NCBI GenBank assembly: GCA_963776845.1
Contig: CAVZOJ010000031.1
Location: forward strand, 1 to 64,000
Direction of reading: 5' to 3'
From: Roseitranquillus sp963776845
GTDB lineage: Bacteria > Pseudomonadota > Alphaproteobacteria > Rhodobacterales > Rhodobacteraceae
DNA: 64,000 nt
Shown: positions 1 to 8,567 of the stretch, piece by piece
Layout: each line of letters begins with the position of its first letter
Position numbering within the stretch: position 1 is the first letter of the stretch
Made by a program: the position numbers and the translations under genes
Notes under the pieces: generated by a model
What the model was told of the DNA's origin: nothing
What the model saw: only the letters and a program-made list of their open reading frames with translations
Database searches by the model: none

Positions 1-304
1 GTCTGAGGCGAGGAGCGAGCGCGTCGTAGATGAGGACGACGCGGATGTGATTGTCACGCGCCGCGGTGTAGAGGCCGCCGTAGATAAAGGCGATGCCGCA
101 GAGAAACACGGTCGTCTCGTGCGCCCAGACCGTCGGGTTGTTGAAGACGTAGCGGAGCACGACCTCCTGTATCAGGATCGCGGCGGCGATGATGATGCCG
201 ATGGCGAAGGCCAAGCCACCCCGGTCGATCCACCTGCCGAGTGCGCCGGCCTGCGGGATCGGGCCGCCGGAGTCGCGTTCGGGGACGTCGTGCTGTTCTG
301 TCAT
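1..304 (-). CDS. dctQ: TRAP transporter small permease (DctQ type), 3' end outside window
   Basis: Small membrane subunit of a tripartite ATP-independent periplasmic transporter; it joins the large permease and works with the solute-binding protein encoded just upstream. Read on the minus strand the frame begins MTEQHDVPERDSGG, then a hydrophobic helix (GLAFAIGIIIAAAILIQ) followed by EVVLRYVFNNPTVWAHE, the classic DctQ pattern after helix 1, and a second hydrophobic stretch before the window ends. It starts 40 bases after the dctP stop, so the two share an operon; the DctM subunit is expected to the left. About 100 residues are visible. Family assignment is confident; the substrate cannot be told from this subunit. 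Confidence 0.85.
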   Translation of the reverse strand, partial: MTEQHDVPERDSGGPIPQAGALGRWIDRGGLAFAIGIIIAAAILIQEVVLRYVFNNPTVWAHETTVFLCGIAFIYGGLYTAARDNHIRVVLIYDALAPRLR

Positions 305-344
305 GGCAGTGGCGGGCGCCCGGCGTGGGCGCCCGTGCCGGCCT

Positions 345-1361
345 TCAGTTCATCAGGCCCTGTTCCTGCAGGTATCCGGTCAGCGTATCGTAGACCTTTT
401 GAGCGTTCTCTGAACGTTCGGCGACCGACTGCCATTCCCCCGTCGCGATCTCGCGGAAGCGCGCGCGCTCCTCATCCGACCAATCGTGGATGGTGACATC
501 GCCCGAGGCTTCCGCCTCGGCGACTGCTTCCTCGTCGGCCGCACGGAGCGCAGCGACTTGGTTCTGAGCGAACTGGCGCACCGATTCTTCGAGCGCGGCC
601 TGCAGCTCGGGGTCGAGCGCGTCCCACTCTTCCTTGTTCATCGAGACCTCTACGAGCGGCATCGAGTGGAACCCCGGATAGACCGGATGGGGTGCCACAT
701 CGTGCAGGCCCTGTGCCTGGTTCGTGGAGAACACGCTGTAATCCGCCGCGTCGATCACGCCCTTGTCGAGCGAGGTGAAGACCTCGGAGCCGGGAAGGTT
801 CACCGGCGCCGCGCCCGCGGCTGCGAACACCTGTTGCACCAGTCCTTCGGGGGCGCGCATCTTCAGGCCATCGAGGTCGTCGACCCCGTCGAGCGGCACC
901 TTGGAGACGAAGGCCTCCAGCCCCGGGGTGGTCGCGCCAATGAACTGCAGGCCGTAGGGATTCAGAAGCTCGTTCATCAGCTCCTTCCCGCCGCCTTCCT
1001 CGATGAAGTCGAACATCTCCTGCGGGTCCGACCATGCGCCGACCGGGTTCGCGATCAGGCCGAAGGCGGGGTCCTTTCCTGCGAAATACGAGGTGTCGGT
1101 GACATGACCGTCGAGGATGCCCGCAGCGATCGCATCCTGCGTCTCGTTGTGGGCAACGATCGACTCGACCGGCAGGAGCTCGATGGCGATCCGGCCGTCG
1201 GTCATTTCGCCCACGCTCTCCGCCCACTCCTGCTGCAGCACGAAGTTCGGATTGCCGGCGGGGTCCGAGGACTGGAAGCGCAAAGTCTGCTCCTGCGCCG
1301 CTGCACCGTACGCGACGAGGCTGAACGCGACCACGCTCGGCGCGAATTTTAGACGTGTCAT
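345..1361 (-). CDS. dctP: TRAP transporter substrate-binding protein
   Basis: Periplasmic solute-binding protein of a TRAP transporter, 338 residues, the usual DctP length. It opens with a cleavable signal peptide (MTRLKFAPSVVAFSLVAYGAAAQE) and shows the DctP features LRFQSSDPAGN near the N-terminus, KMRAPEG in the middle (carboxylate-binding Arg region) and SLDKGVIDAADY, where the solute-binding loop lies. A GGGAG ribosome site precedes the ATG. Downstream is dctQ; upstream on the same strand lies an enolase-superfamily dehydratase, which suggests the ligand is a sugar acid or similar carboxylate. That ligand is inferred from context only. Confidence 0.9.
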   Translation of the reverse strand: MTRLKFAPSVVAFSLVAYGAAAQEQTLRFQSSDPAGNPNFVLQQEWAESVGEMTDGRIAIELLPVESIVAHNETQDAIAAGILDGHVTDTSYFAGKDPAFGLIANPVGAWSDPQEMFDFIEEGGGKELMNELLNPYGLQFIGATTPGLEAFVSKVPLDGVDDLDGLKMRAPEGLVQQVFAAAGAAPVNLPGSEVFTSLDKGVIDAADYSVFSTNQAQGLHDVAPHPVYPGFHSMPLVEVSMNKEEWDALDPELQAALEESVRQFAQNQVAALRAADEEAVAEAEASGDVTIHDWSDEERARFREIATGEWQSVAERSENAQKVYDTLTGYLQEQGLMN

Positions 1362-1451
1362 CGGTTTGTTCTCCCTGAGCTTTGTCTCTCGGCTCTACCC
1401 GCACTCAATCAGATCCTGCTCGAACCTCAACCGTTGTTTCAGCCGCGCGTC

Positions 1452-2645
1452 TCAGTTCGAGACCCTGCTCGAAAGGTCCGGCCGATCGAAGAATTCGGGG
1501 CGCAGTTCTGTACCAAGGCCGGGACCAGCCATCGGCAGGACGAAACCGTCCTGTATTCGCGGCAGCTCGGTAACGAGTTCGCGGTACCAGCCGTTGTAGA
1601 AGGCGCGGACGCTTTCCTGGATTAGCGTGTTGGGCTGGCTGAACGACATGTGGACGGCCGCCGCAAAGCCGACTGGACCGGTACAGTCATGCGGCGCGAA
1701 CGGGCGATGGTAGGTCTCGGCCATCGCCGCAATCTTGCGACCCTCGGTCAGGCCACCGGTCCAGCAGAGGTCCGTCATGACCACGTGGCAGGCGTCGCGG
1801 TCGAGGTACTCCTTGTACGCAAAGCGCGACCCCAGGGTCTCGGAGGCGCACGTCCAGACGTGGGTGGAGCGTGCGAACTCGGCAAGCGCCTGAGGCGAGG
1901 TCATCCGGATCGGATCCTCGATCCAGGTGGGCTCGAATGGCTCGAGCGCGCGGGCGATCCGCTTCGCCATCGGCAGCGTCCAGAGCGAGTGCAGCTCGAC
2001 CATGATCTCCATGCGGTCGCCGACGGCCTTTCGGATCAACTCGAACGGCCGCAGCGCCGCGTTCATCTGTTCACTGGTGATCGACAATCCGCGATTCTCC
2101 ATCGCCGGCGGGTCGAACGGCCAGATCTTCATTGCCGTGATGCCTTCGGCGAGCAGATCCTCGGCGAGATCGTCCGCGCGGGACATGAACGCCTCGAGAT
2201 CCTCGTAGCGCCCGGATTTCCCGGTGTTCCACGTATCGACCGGAAGAATCCGGCGCGTGCCGACGTACCCGCCGCCCGCGCAGGTATTGTAGACATGGAT
2301 CCGCTCGGCCGTCAGACCGCCCAGCATCTGGTGCACCGGCTGGTCGCAGACTTTGCCGAACAAGTCCCAGAGAGCGATATCGACGGCCGACGCCGCACGA
2401 TACTCCACCCCGGTGGAGGCCTGCGCGTTCGGCAGATGCAGCATCTCCCGGTGGAGCTTCTCGATGCGCAGCGGGTCTTGGCCGATAAGCCGGGCGGCGA
2501 GCGTGTCGTGGATGTGCGCCTCGACAGACGCAGCGCCGTAGAACGTTTCGCCCAGCCCGACGACGCCCGCGTCCGTCTCGACATGAAGCCAGAGGATGTT
2601 CGGATAGGCCTCGACCCGAAAGGTCCGAAGCGCGACGATCTTCAT
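1452..2645 (-). CDS. Mandelate racemase/muconate lactonizing enzyme family protein (enolase superfamily)
   Basis: Predicted cytoplasmic Mg-dependent enzyme that abstracts a proton alpha to a carboxylate: a sugar-acid dehydratase, racemase or cycloisomerase. The protein has 397 residues. Visible active-site elements are Lys173 (AMKIWPF), metal ligands near Glu217, Glu243 (IEDP) and Glu269 (ASETLGSR), and an Asp292/His319 pair (MTDLCW, FAPHDCTGP) typical of the mandelate racemase subgroup. The capping domain begins VALRTFRVEAYPNILW. It sits upstream of dctP on the same strand with about 90 bases between, so it probably acts on the imported compound. Exact reaction unknown; D-galactonate-type dehydration is one option. 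The ATG has no strong ribosome site. Confidence 0.85.
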   Translation of the reverse strand: MKIVALRTFRVEAYPNILWLHVETDAGVVGLGETFYGAASVEAHIHDTLAARLIGQDPLRIEKLHREMLHLPNAQASTGVEYRAASAVDIALWDLFGKVCDQPVHQMLGGLTAERIHVYNTCAGGGYVGTRRILPVDTWNTGKSGRYEDLEAFMSRADDLAEDLLAEGITAMKIWPFDPPAMENRGLSITSEQMNAALRPFELIRKAVGDRMEIMVELHSLWTLPMAKRIARALEPFEPTWIEDPIRMTSPQALAEFARSTHVWTCASETLGSRFAYKEYLDRDACHVVMTDLCWTGGLTEGRKIAAMAETYHRPFAPHDCTGPVGFAAAVHMSFSQPNTLIQESVRAFYNGWYRELVTELPRIQDGFVLPMAGPGLGTELRPEFFDRPDLSSRVSN

Positions 2646-2983
2646 GAAGACAGCGTCAATGTCGAAATCCTTGCTCTCAGCAGAACGCTATACGCGGCAG
2701 GCCGCACTCGGGCCGGACACGTCGATTGGCTTGGTCCGCGCGATGAGCAAGCGCAGCCCTTCGGTACTTCAAGACGGCGCCTAATATAATTCATCCGGCT
2801 AGCGGTCATGCTATACATCCGCGTCCCGCTGTCGTAGCGGAATTTCGAGGACCACGAGCGTGGGATCGAACGAGAAGTGGCTGTCGGTGCGCGACTGGCT
2901 AAAGGGGCGTCGCTGCCGCAGGAAGACCTGCTGGCGGCGCCATCCTGCAGGCGGACACGACGCAGTCACCGCTCTATGGCAGC
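2646..2983. other. Non-coding stretch upstream of the enolase-family gene
   Basis: No convincing gene on either strand. Around 2780-2815 the sequence becomes AT-rich (CTAATATAATTCATCC), the best place for the minus-strand promoter of the enolase-family and TRAP genes. From about 2860 on it looks like gene debris. Confidence 0.35.
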
Positions 2984-3077
2984 ACTGCCACGCTATCTGG
3001 TCAGGTGGCCTGCCGATGCGGCGGCCGCTTCCAGCCGTTCCACTTCTGTGGTCAGCCGCCGCGAGAAGGGCCCCTTT
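2984..3077. repeat. 94-bp dispersed repeat, copy A
   Basis: This block matches 22245-22338 with only a handful of mismatches. On the minus strand both copies encode the same C-terminus, ending EAAAASxGHLTR and a TAG stop. In copy A the minus frame extends further upstream; in copy B the homology stops abruptly. It is the tail of a shared gene family, not a known IS end. Confidence 0.6.
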
Positions 3078-3377
3078 CCCGTGCCGAGCGGGTCGAAGCG
3101 CTCCGCCAGGGTCGTCATCTCGCTGCGAGACATGTGCATCAGCAAGCGGACGGTCGTGCCGGTTTCTGGCGCGGGGCCATGCTCGAGCTCTTCATCCGTC
3201 GCGAGGATGGCGCGGAAGCGCTTGTAGGCGCGCTCGCGCATGACGCGGGATGTCCGGCGTCAGCTTGAGGCGTGCGGCGAGGTGGTGGACGCGTGCGTCG
3301 ACCGAGGCACACATTCTAGTCCTCAGTTCGAGCCGTATTGAAGGGCTTGTGCGAGCTCCCTCCTTGATCGCTGACAC
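2993..3377 (-). pseudogene. Remnant of an unknown protein family, frameshifted
   Basis: Two overlapping minus-strand frames join into one protein if a single shift near 3240 is allowed: ...LAARLKLTPDIP then MRERAYKRFRAILATDEELEHGP, ending at EAAAASAGHLTR. I do not recognise the family. A very similar phrase (ELTPDIIYQLVRDRAYDRL, then ILRENEDIELGPPPE) is fused upstream of the IS3 remnant at 5.2-5.55 kb, so two broken members of the same family lie 2 kb apart. No signal peptide or membrane segment. It could be a mobile-element accessory gene; function not assigned. Confidence 0.35.
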
Positions 3378-3617
3378 TTCAGCCGACGGCGGGGTCTCTG
3401 ATCGATAGTCTCCGCCTGCAGCCCGACGAGCGAGACGGAGGGGCCGTCCTACGTGCCGAACTCGCTCGCTTCGACCGCTCCCGTCTCTGAGCTCGCGGGC
3501 TCGGCGGGAGCGGCGCCCGCGATGTCCCCTGCCTCAGCATCCGTCCCTTCGGAGGGCATTGGCAGGCAACGCAGGAAAGGAGAAACTGCAGGGGCGAGGA
3601 GCTGTGGAGTGTATGAA

Positions 3618-4100
3618 ATGGCATCAGGAGCGTTGGTCAGCATTACGGCGGTCGGAGGCTCAGACGGCCGCCGACCGCTACTCATGGGCGCCATCGCCCA
3701 GCCGGGCGTCGGGTTCTTCTATGCACATCTCGACCGCTGGGTCGCCCTCTACGACAATAATCCTCTCGGCAAGCCGGTCCGCCTTCGCGATCCCCGGACG
3801 GACTCCTTCGATGAGAACGGGGAGGTCCACAGAGAAGGTCGCGTCGACGTCATTGCTCGTCATCGCGACGGTCACCTTGCGCTGTATTACGGCACACAGG
3901 TCGGCCGCACGATCGTGACGCGTGACGATATCGCCGCCCGCGAGGAGTATGATTTGGGAACCGAGACCTTCGGCCATTTCGCCGAAGCCTGCCGCCTGAC
4001 CGCAGCCAACGAGCGTGCGCTGGGGCGCGTGGTCGCCGAGATCGCGCAGTCTCGCCGAGCGGTCGATCCGGCCAGCATGGTCGTGAACATCGACTTGTGA
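3618..4100 (+). CDS. Hypothetical protein
   Basis: A 160-residue frame starting MASGALVSITAVGG and ending ASMVVNIDL. The middle is coherent and charged (VGFFYAHLDRWVALYDNN, GRVDVIARHRDGHLALYYG), with a predicted helical C-terminal third. I do not recognise it; the VDVIARHRDGHLALYYG strand vaguely recalls small nuclease folds but no catalytic set is evident. An in-frame upstream extension to 3453 is possible, though its composition (Ala/Ser/Pro rich) looks non-coding. The gene lies between mobile-element debris and a broken H-NS-like gene and may itself be accessory DNA. Confidence 0.4.
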   Translation: MASGALVSITAVGGSDGRRPLLMGAIAQPGVGFFYAHLDRWVALYDNNPLGKPVRLRDPRTDSFDENGEVHREGRVDVIARHRDGHLALYYGTQVGRTIVTRDDIAAREEYDLGTETFGHFAEACRLTAANERALGRVVAEIAQSRRAVDPASMVVNIDL

Positions 4101-4153
4101 GGGCTCCTTGACCCGAATGGCCGACCTTGGCCCTGAGGCACAGGAGGCTCCCT

Positions 4154-4707
4154 ATGAACCCATGGATGAGATGGAGGCTGGGCACCGTCAACAACAGCTT
4201 GGAGGCGACCCGGGCGTTTTGGGCGGGCATGTTGGGCCAGCGTACGGCAGCGGAGCGGGATCGCACTTCCGCTGCGACGGAGGCTCCCACGGCCGAAGAG
4301 TTGAAAGCGTCAGCTCCCAAGGTGTCAGAAGACCCTGCGGCCGAGCTGGTCGAGGCCAGAACTGCAGGAGCGATACGGACGCTCCGGAGGCGCCAAGCGT
4401 CACGACTTCACGGAAACCGAGCACCCGCGATGATCCAACGAACATCTCTGCGAGCGAAACGAATGGGCAGACACCGCAGCGATGCGGGGCAAAGTCGTCG
4501 GGGGCCGCAGCCGCCAAGCGTGGTCAATCGGAGAGGGAGAAGCCGCACCGCCCGCCTGCCGGGAAGGCGGGTGACCGCGAGCCGAAATACAGGAACCCCG
4601 ACGATCCGTCGCAGAAATGGAGTGGTCGAGGACGCCGCCCGCGCTGGGTTACGCAGGCGCTCGAAGCCGGGCGCACGCTGAACGACCTGAAAGCCGGAAA
4701 GCGCTGA
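4154..4707 (+). pseudogene. H-NS/HvrA-type DNA-binding tail, frame-broken
   Basis: The last 42 residues carry the H-NS family C-terminal DNA-binding signature: YRNPDDPSQKWSGRGRRPRW, then VTQALEAGRTLNDLKAGKR. In alphaproteobacteria this family includes HvrA-like nucleoid regulators. The frame upstream of about residue 100 is low-complexity, while the next frame has a well-placed start at 4154 behind AGGAGG (MNPWMRWRLGTVNNSL, FWAGMLGQRTAAERD). The simplest reading is a gene whose N-terminal part lies in one frame and its H-NS tail in another, so there is at least one frameshift around 4.37-4.45 kb; the N-terminal part does not resemble a normal H-NS oligomerisation domain. Confidence 0.5.
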
Positions 4708-4980
4708 GCCGGGCCTCGGCTGTCTTTCCGCGACAGGCGCTCCCGATGCTGCTGCTTGGCCCAAGCAGCGAGAGGTCAACCCGCCCTTACCGGCCCTGGA
4801 GGGGGCGCGTCGAGCGCCGCACCGCGGCAGCAAAAGCGGTCATCGCACTCACCGGCAGCGTCGATGTGCTTCGGATCGCCGCTACCCGCACCCTGGACTA
4901 CCCCCAAAGCCATTCAGAGCTCGCGACGCAAACCGGCATCCGGTGCACCGGCCTTCGGAGTGAAATCAGGGAACGTCTGA

Positions 4981-5560
4981 TCAACGGCTCCGATTGAAGT
5001 CGTCCACCACGGCCAGCACTCGTATGCGACGGCCCCAGGAGAGCACGTCGGAGACGAAGTCCAGCGACCAGCGCTGGTTCGGCCCCTGCGGGATCGCCAT
5101 CGGCGCTCGGGTGCCGGTCGCGCGCTTGCGACCACGTCGTCGGCGGACCGACAGCCCCTCCTCGGTGTAGAGCGGGAACAGCTTCTTCCTGTTCATCACG
5201 ATGCCTTCCCGTTCGAGCAGGATGCCGAGCCGCCGGTCGCCGAACCGTCGTCGCTCGCCGCGCCCGGATCTCCGGGCTGTCGGGCGCCGGATCGCGCCGC
5301 ACCGTCTTCGGATCGACCTCGGCCAAGGTGCAGGCCCGCCGTTGCGAGAGGCCGTGCTCTGCCATCAGACGGAGCGCCACCTCGCGCCGCTCGGCGGGCC
5401 GCCTCAGGGGGCGGGCCGAGCTCGATGTCTTCATTCTCGCGCAAGATCGTGTGCAAGCGGTCATAGGCGCGATCTCGAACGAGCTGGTAGATGATGTCCG
5501 GTGTGAGCTCTATTTGCTTCGCCCGAGTGAAGACCTGTTTGACGAAGGATTACGCGACCG
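4981..5560 (-). pseudogene. IS3-family transposase remnant (orfB type)
   Basis: Pieces in three minus-strand frames add up to the N-terminal half of an IS3-family DDE transposase: a helix-turn-helix (REVALRLMAEHGLSQRRAC, TLAEVDPKTVRRDP), then MNRKKLFPLYTEEGLSVRRR, then the start of the catalytic core NQRWSLDFVSD and RIRVLAVVDDFNR, where it stops. Both later catalytic acidic residues are missing, so it is dead. Its 5' end is fused to a phrase of another family (ELTPDIIYQLVRDRAYDRL). Frameshifts fall around 5190-5210 and 5300. Confidence 0.7.
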
Positions 5561-5755
5561 TTGTTCTCGTCTGGATTCGAGGATTTGAGGACGACGCAGG
5601 TTCGGAACGCTGCGGCGGCTGACGGCGGGCCGCCACCCGCGCTCGATCTGACGGCGGTACCTCCGAAGGAACACCTCGTCCCGCCGCTTTGCGCGCTGCG
5701 TCAGACCATGTAGCGTGGAGCGCATAGATCAGCGCGGCGATGTGGGGTCGGCGGA

Positions 5756-5932
5756 GTGATTGCGTCCGGTTGGGCAAGTGACTTTCTCTGCTCTGGTGGA
5801 GCGCTCATCTCCGGCCGCCACGTGAGCGATCACCAGCTGATGCTCTTCATCAAGCATCGCGGACGCCCCGATCCCCGTCGTCGCCCACCGCGACACCGCC
5901 GCTACCGGCCAAGGCACTTGAGCATGCGGCGC
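5756..5932 (+). pseudogene. IS21 istA 5' fragment
   Basis: The plus-strand reading SGRHVSDHQLMLFIKHR, then a shifted PIPVVAHRDTAATG, matches the start of the complete istA at 37.4 kb (PGRHVTDHQMRLFMKHR, APVPVAAARAGFSTATG). Only about 50 codons remain and they end at a TGA. Similarity extends upstream to about 5740. It belongs to the same subgroup as the complete IS21 copy, in the opposite orientation. Confidence 0.65.
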
Positions 5933-5958
5933 TGGAGGCACCGCATGCCGTTACGCGG

Positions 5959-7221
5959 TCAGGAGCCGGAGGCGTCGTAGTAGGCCGCCTCGAAGTCGTA
6001 GAACGCCTCCAGGACCTCGGTGTCCACGAATGGCAGCAGTTGGCTCATGAAGACGCCGCCCACCTCGTTCTCCGGGTCGATCCAGAAGAACGTGTTGTAG
6101 AGACCGGCCCAGGCGAGGCTGCCGGCCGGCCGCCCGGTCGGTGCCTCCTCCTCGTTGATCATAAAGCTCAGCCCCCAGCTCTTCTCGAGCCCCGGGAAGA
6201 ACTCGGCGTCGAGCGAGCGCTCGGGGTTCGTGGTCTCGAGCATCTCCACCCGCACGTCGCCCATCTGGTTCTGCGACATCTGCGCCACCGTCTCCGGCTC
6301 GAGGATCTGCTGGCCGTCCACGGTCCCGTCGTTGAGGATCATCCGGATGAACTTCAGATAGTCGGGCGCTGTGCCATAGAGGCCGCCGCCGCCGTACTCG
6401 CGCACCGGCTCCGACTGCCCGGTCCATTCCGCGACCTCGAGCGAGCCGTCCTCCTGCCTGAGGTGGTTCTCCACCCGCTGCTCCGCCATGCTGTCGGTCA
6501 GCTTGTAGCCGGTGCTGTCCATGCCGAGCGGGTCGAAGATGTGCTCCTGCATGTAGGCGCCGAGCGACTGGCCGCTCACCTCCTGAACCAGTCGGCCGAT
6601 CCAGTCGATGGCGATGCCGTATTCCCACCGGCTGCCGGGGTCGAACATCAGCGGCTGGTTCCAGGTTGCCGGATCGTCGTAGTCAAGCGCCGGCATGCCA
6701 CCCTGCGCATCCGAGTATCGCTGCAGGTCTGCGTCCCAGAGCGTGTACGCGGTGCCGGCCGTGTGGGTCATCAGGTCACGCAGCGTGATCTCGCGCGCGG
6801 GCGCGCGCAGGATCGCCTGACCGCTGTCGTCGAACCCGTCCATGACCTGGAGGTCGGCGGCGTCGGGCAGCCACTTCGAGATCGGCGAGTCGAGGTCGAG
6901 CTTGCCCTGCTCGACCAGCTGCATCGCCGCCGTCGCCGTGATCGCCTTGGTCATCGAGGCCATATTGAAGACACTATCCAAGCTGACCGGTTCGCCGCTG
7001 CCAAGCGCACGCTCACCGAAGGCGCCGGTGTAGATCGTCCCGTCGGCGTCGGTGATCCCGCCCACCGCCATCGGGATCTGCCCCTGCTTGACCGGGGCTT
7101 CCAGCGCTGCGTCGAGCCGCTCGGCCATTGCACCTTGCTGCGCGATGCCGCCCCCCGGCGCCCCGAATGCAAGTGTCGCTGCTGCCGTTCCATAAAGAAC
7201 GGCTCGTCTATTGATCGACAT
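5959..7221 (-). CDS. Tat-exported serine hydrolase (class C beta-lactamase/esterase fold)
   Basis: About 420 residues. Start at 7221 is chosen because GGAGG lies just upstream and it gives MSINRRAVLYGTAAATLAFG, a twin-arginine-like signal. Family motifs of the beta-lactamase/penicillin-binding class C group are present: SMTK with Ser89 as nucleophile and Lys92, a YGI motif (WEYGIAIDWIGRLV) in the Tyr position, and a C-terminal WAG in place of the KTG/HxG motif (SLAWAGLYNTFFWIDPE). These features fit an esterase (EstB-like) or D-aminopeptidase better than a true beta-lactamase. Periplasmic. It is intact between IS debris and a broken amidohydrolase; no partner genes are evident. Confidence 0.85.
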   Translation of the reverse strand: MSINRRAVLYGTAAATLAFGAPGGGIAQQGAMAERLDAALEAPVKQGQIPMAVGGITDADGTIYTGAFGERALGSGEPVSLDSVFNMASMTKAITATAAMQLVEQGKLDLDSPISKWLPDAADLQVMDGFDDSGQAILRAPAREITLRDLMTHTAGTAYTLWDADLQRYSDAQGGMPALDYDDPATWNQPLMFDPGSRWEYGIAIDWIGRLVQEVSGQSLGAYMQEHIFDPLGMDSTGYKLTDSMAEQRVENHLRQEDGSLEVAEWTGQSEPVREYGGGGLYGTAPDYLKFIRMILNDGTVDGQQILEPETVAQMSQNQMGDVRVEMLETTNPERSLDAEFFPGLEKSWGLSFMINEEEAPTGRPAGSLAWAGLYNTFFWIDPENEVGGVFMSQLLPFVDTEVLEAFYDFEAAYYDASGS

Positions 7222-7479
7222 TGTGTGTCCTCCCACACTTCCGGCCGGACCGCTTCGCCGCACCGGCGCCTCTAGGCATTTCGGATCACGGCTGCCCGGT
7301 CTCGCAGTTCAAGGGAGATCGCTTCGCGGCCGCAGTTAAACGATACACGTTCAAGGCGAACGCGCGAGAGGTTTCGTGCTCCTTGCGGCGAAGTATCAAA
7401 GACGCGCGTCACGCGCGGCCCTCGAAGTCCAACAACTGGGAAAGGCAACGCGGTGCCGGCGACGCGGCGCCGCGCCAGG

Positions 7480-8530
7480 TCAGCAGCAGGAACCGGACAG
7501 GTTCAGCGGGTAGTTCGACCTCGCCAAAAGCTCGTCACGCGCCGCTTCGATCCGGCTCTGCAGATGGGCGACGTCGACAAGGTGTCTGCGCCACTTCACT
7601 GGCCGTCCAGCGACGAAGACGTTCTCGACGTTGCTGGCGTCCATCATGGTGACGACCGCACCGGGGACGTTGTTGAGCGGGAAGAGGTTGATCCGGTCGG
7701 TCGCCAGCACGATGACGTCGGCCTCCTTGCCGGGCGTCAGCGAACCGATCTTGAGGTCAAGATGCGCCGTCCTTGCGCCACCCATCGTCGCCATTTCCAG
7801 GGTTCCGCGCCGTCGGAGCTGAGGCTGATAGCGATCCCGCGGTCGATGGCGTCCTGGAAGGGCATGTCCTGGCCCATCTGCATCTCGATCACCGGCGCGA
7901 TCGAGACCTTGCCGCCGGTATCGGCGATCATGCTCCAGATCGCGTTGTTCGGCCCGGTGCAGTGGATGTACTCGTTGCCGGGCCCCATCCTGCCCCGCGC
8001 GCCCGGCGTCTTGGAGAAGTCGGTGCCGCCGATGTGCGAGATGATCGGCACGCCCGCCTCGCGCGCCAACGCCCACGGTTCGGGGTTGAGCCTGGTGTTG
8101 TGCGCCAGGGTCGGCTGGTCGTCGCACGAGAAGAACTGCCTCTGAATGCGCAGCAAGTCTTGCGGGAAGCGCGACTTGTCGCCGACGCCGTTCGAGTAGC
8201 CGAACAGGATGCGACTGCCAGCGTCCCTGAGCCTGGCCATACAGGCATCGGTGTGCTCGGGCGAGAGCGACACCTGCGATGTTTCGACGGTCGTGGTGGT
8301 GCCCCGTTCAACTGGCTCAGCGAGGCCACGAGTTCCGCCAGGCAGGCGTCGCCGGGGGTGTAGTTTGGGCTGAAGATACCCTGGATCTCGGTAATGTAGT
8401 TCTTGCCGTGCCCGTCGAAGAAGCCGAGCGTGCCGGCGGCCAGGATGTTTCGCAGAAGCGTCTTGTGCTTGTGGTGATAGGTGTTGACGAAGCCGGGCAT
8501 CACGATCGTCCCGTACCGCGGCATCCGGGT
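7480..8530 (-). pseudogene. Amidohydrolase (cytosine deaminase/TRZ-ATZ type), truncated and frameshifted
   Basis: Three minus-strand frames assemble into an amidohydrolase: IVMPGFVNTYHHKHKTLLRN (metal-binding HxH region, here HHK), then SLSPEHTDACMARLRDAG, PIISHIGGTDFSKTPGA, AISLSSDGAEPWKW, GTLEMATMGGARTAHLD and the C-terminal GSLTPGKEADVIVLATDRI. Frameshifts fall near 8275 and 7790. The first roughly 50 residues (small beta sandwich) are missing where it meets the end of the DUF1403 gene, so it is truncated as well as shifted. The intact relative would hydrolyse a cyclic amide or deaminate a ring. Non-functional as written. Confidence 0.75.
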
Positions 8531-8567
8531 CGGCTCTCCCCCGCCGCCGCAGGTTGTCGCCGCGACC

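Noticed and set aside
3678..3977. Minus-strand frame opposite the hypothetical gene at 3618-4100
   Set aside because: It starts and ends inside the plus-strand gene and has no ribosome site; the plus-strand reading is longer and more protein-like, though neither is certain.
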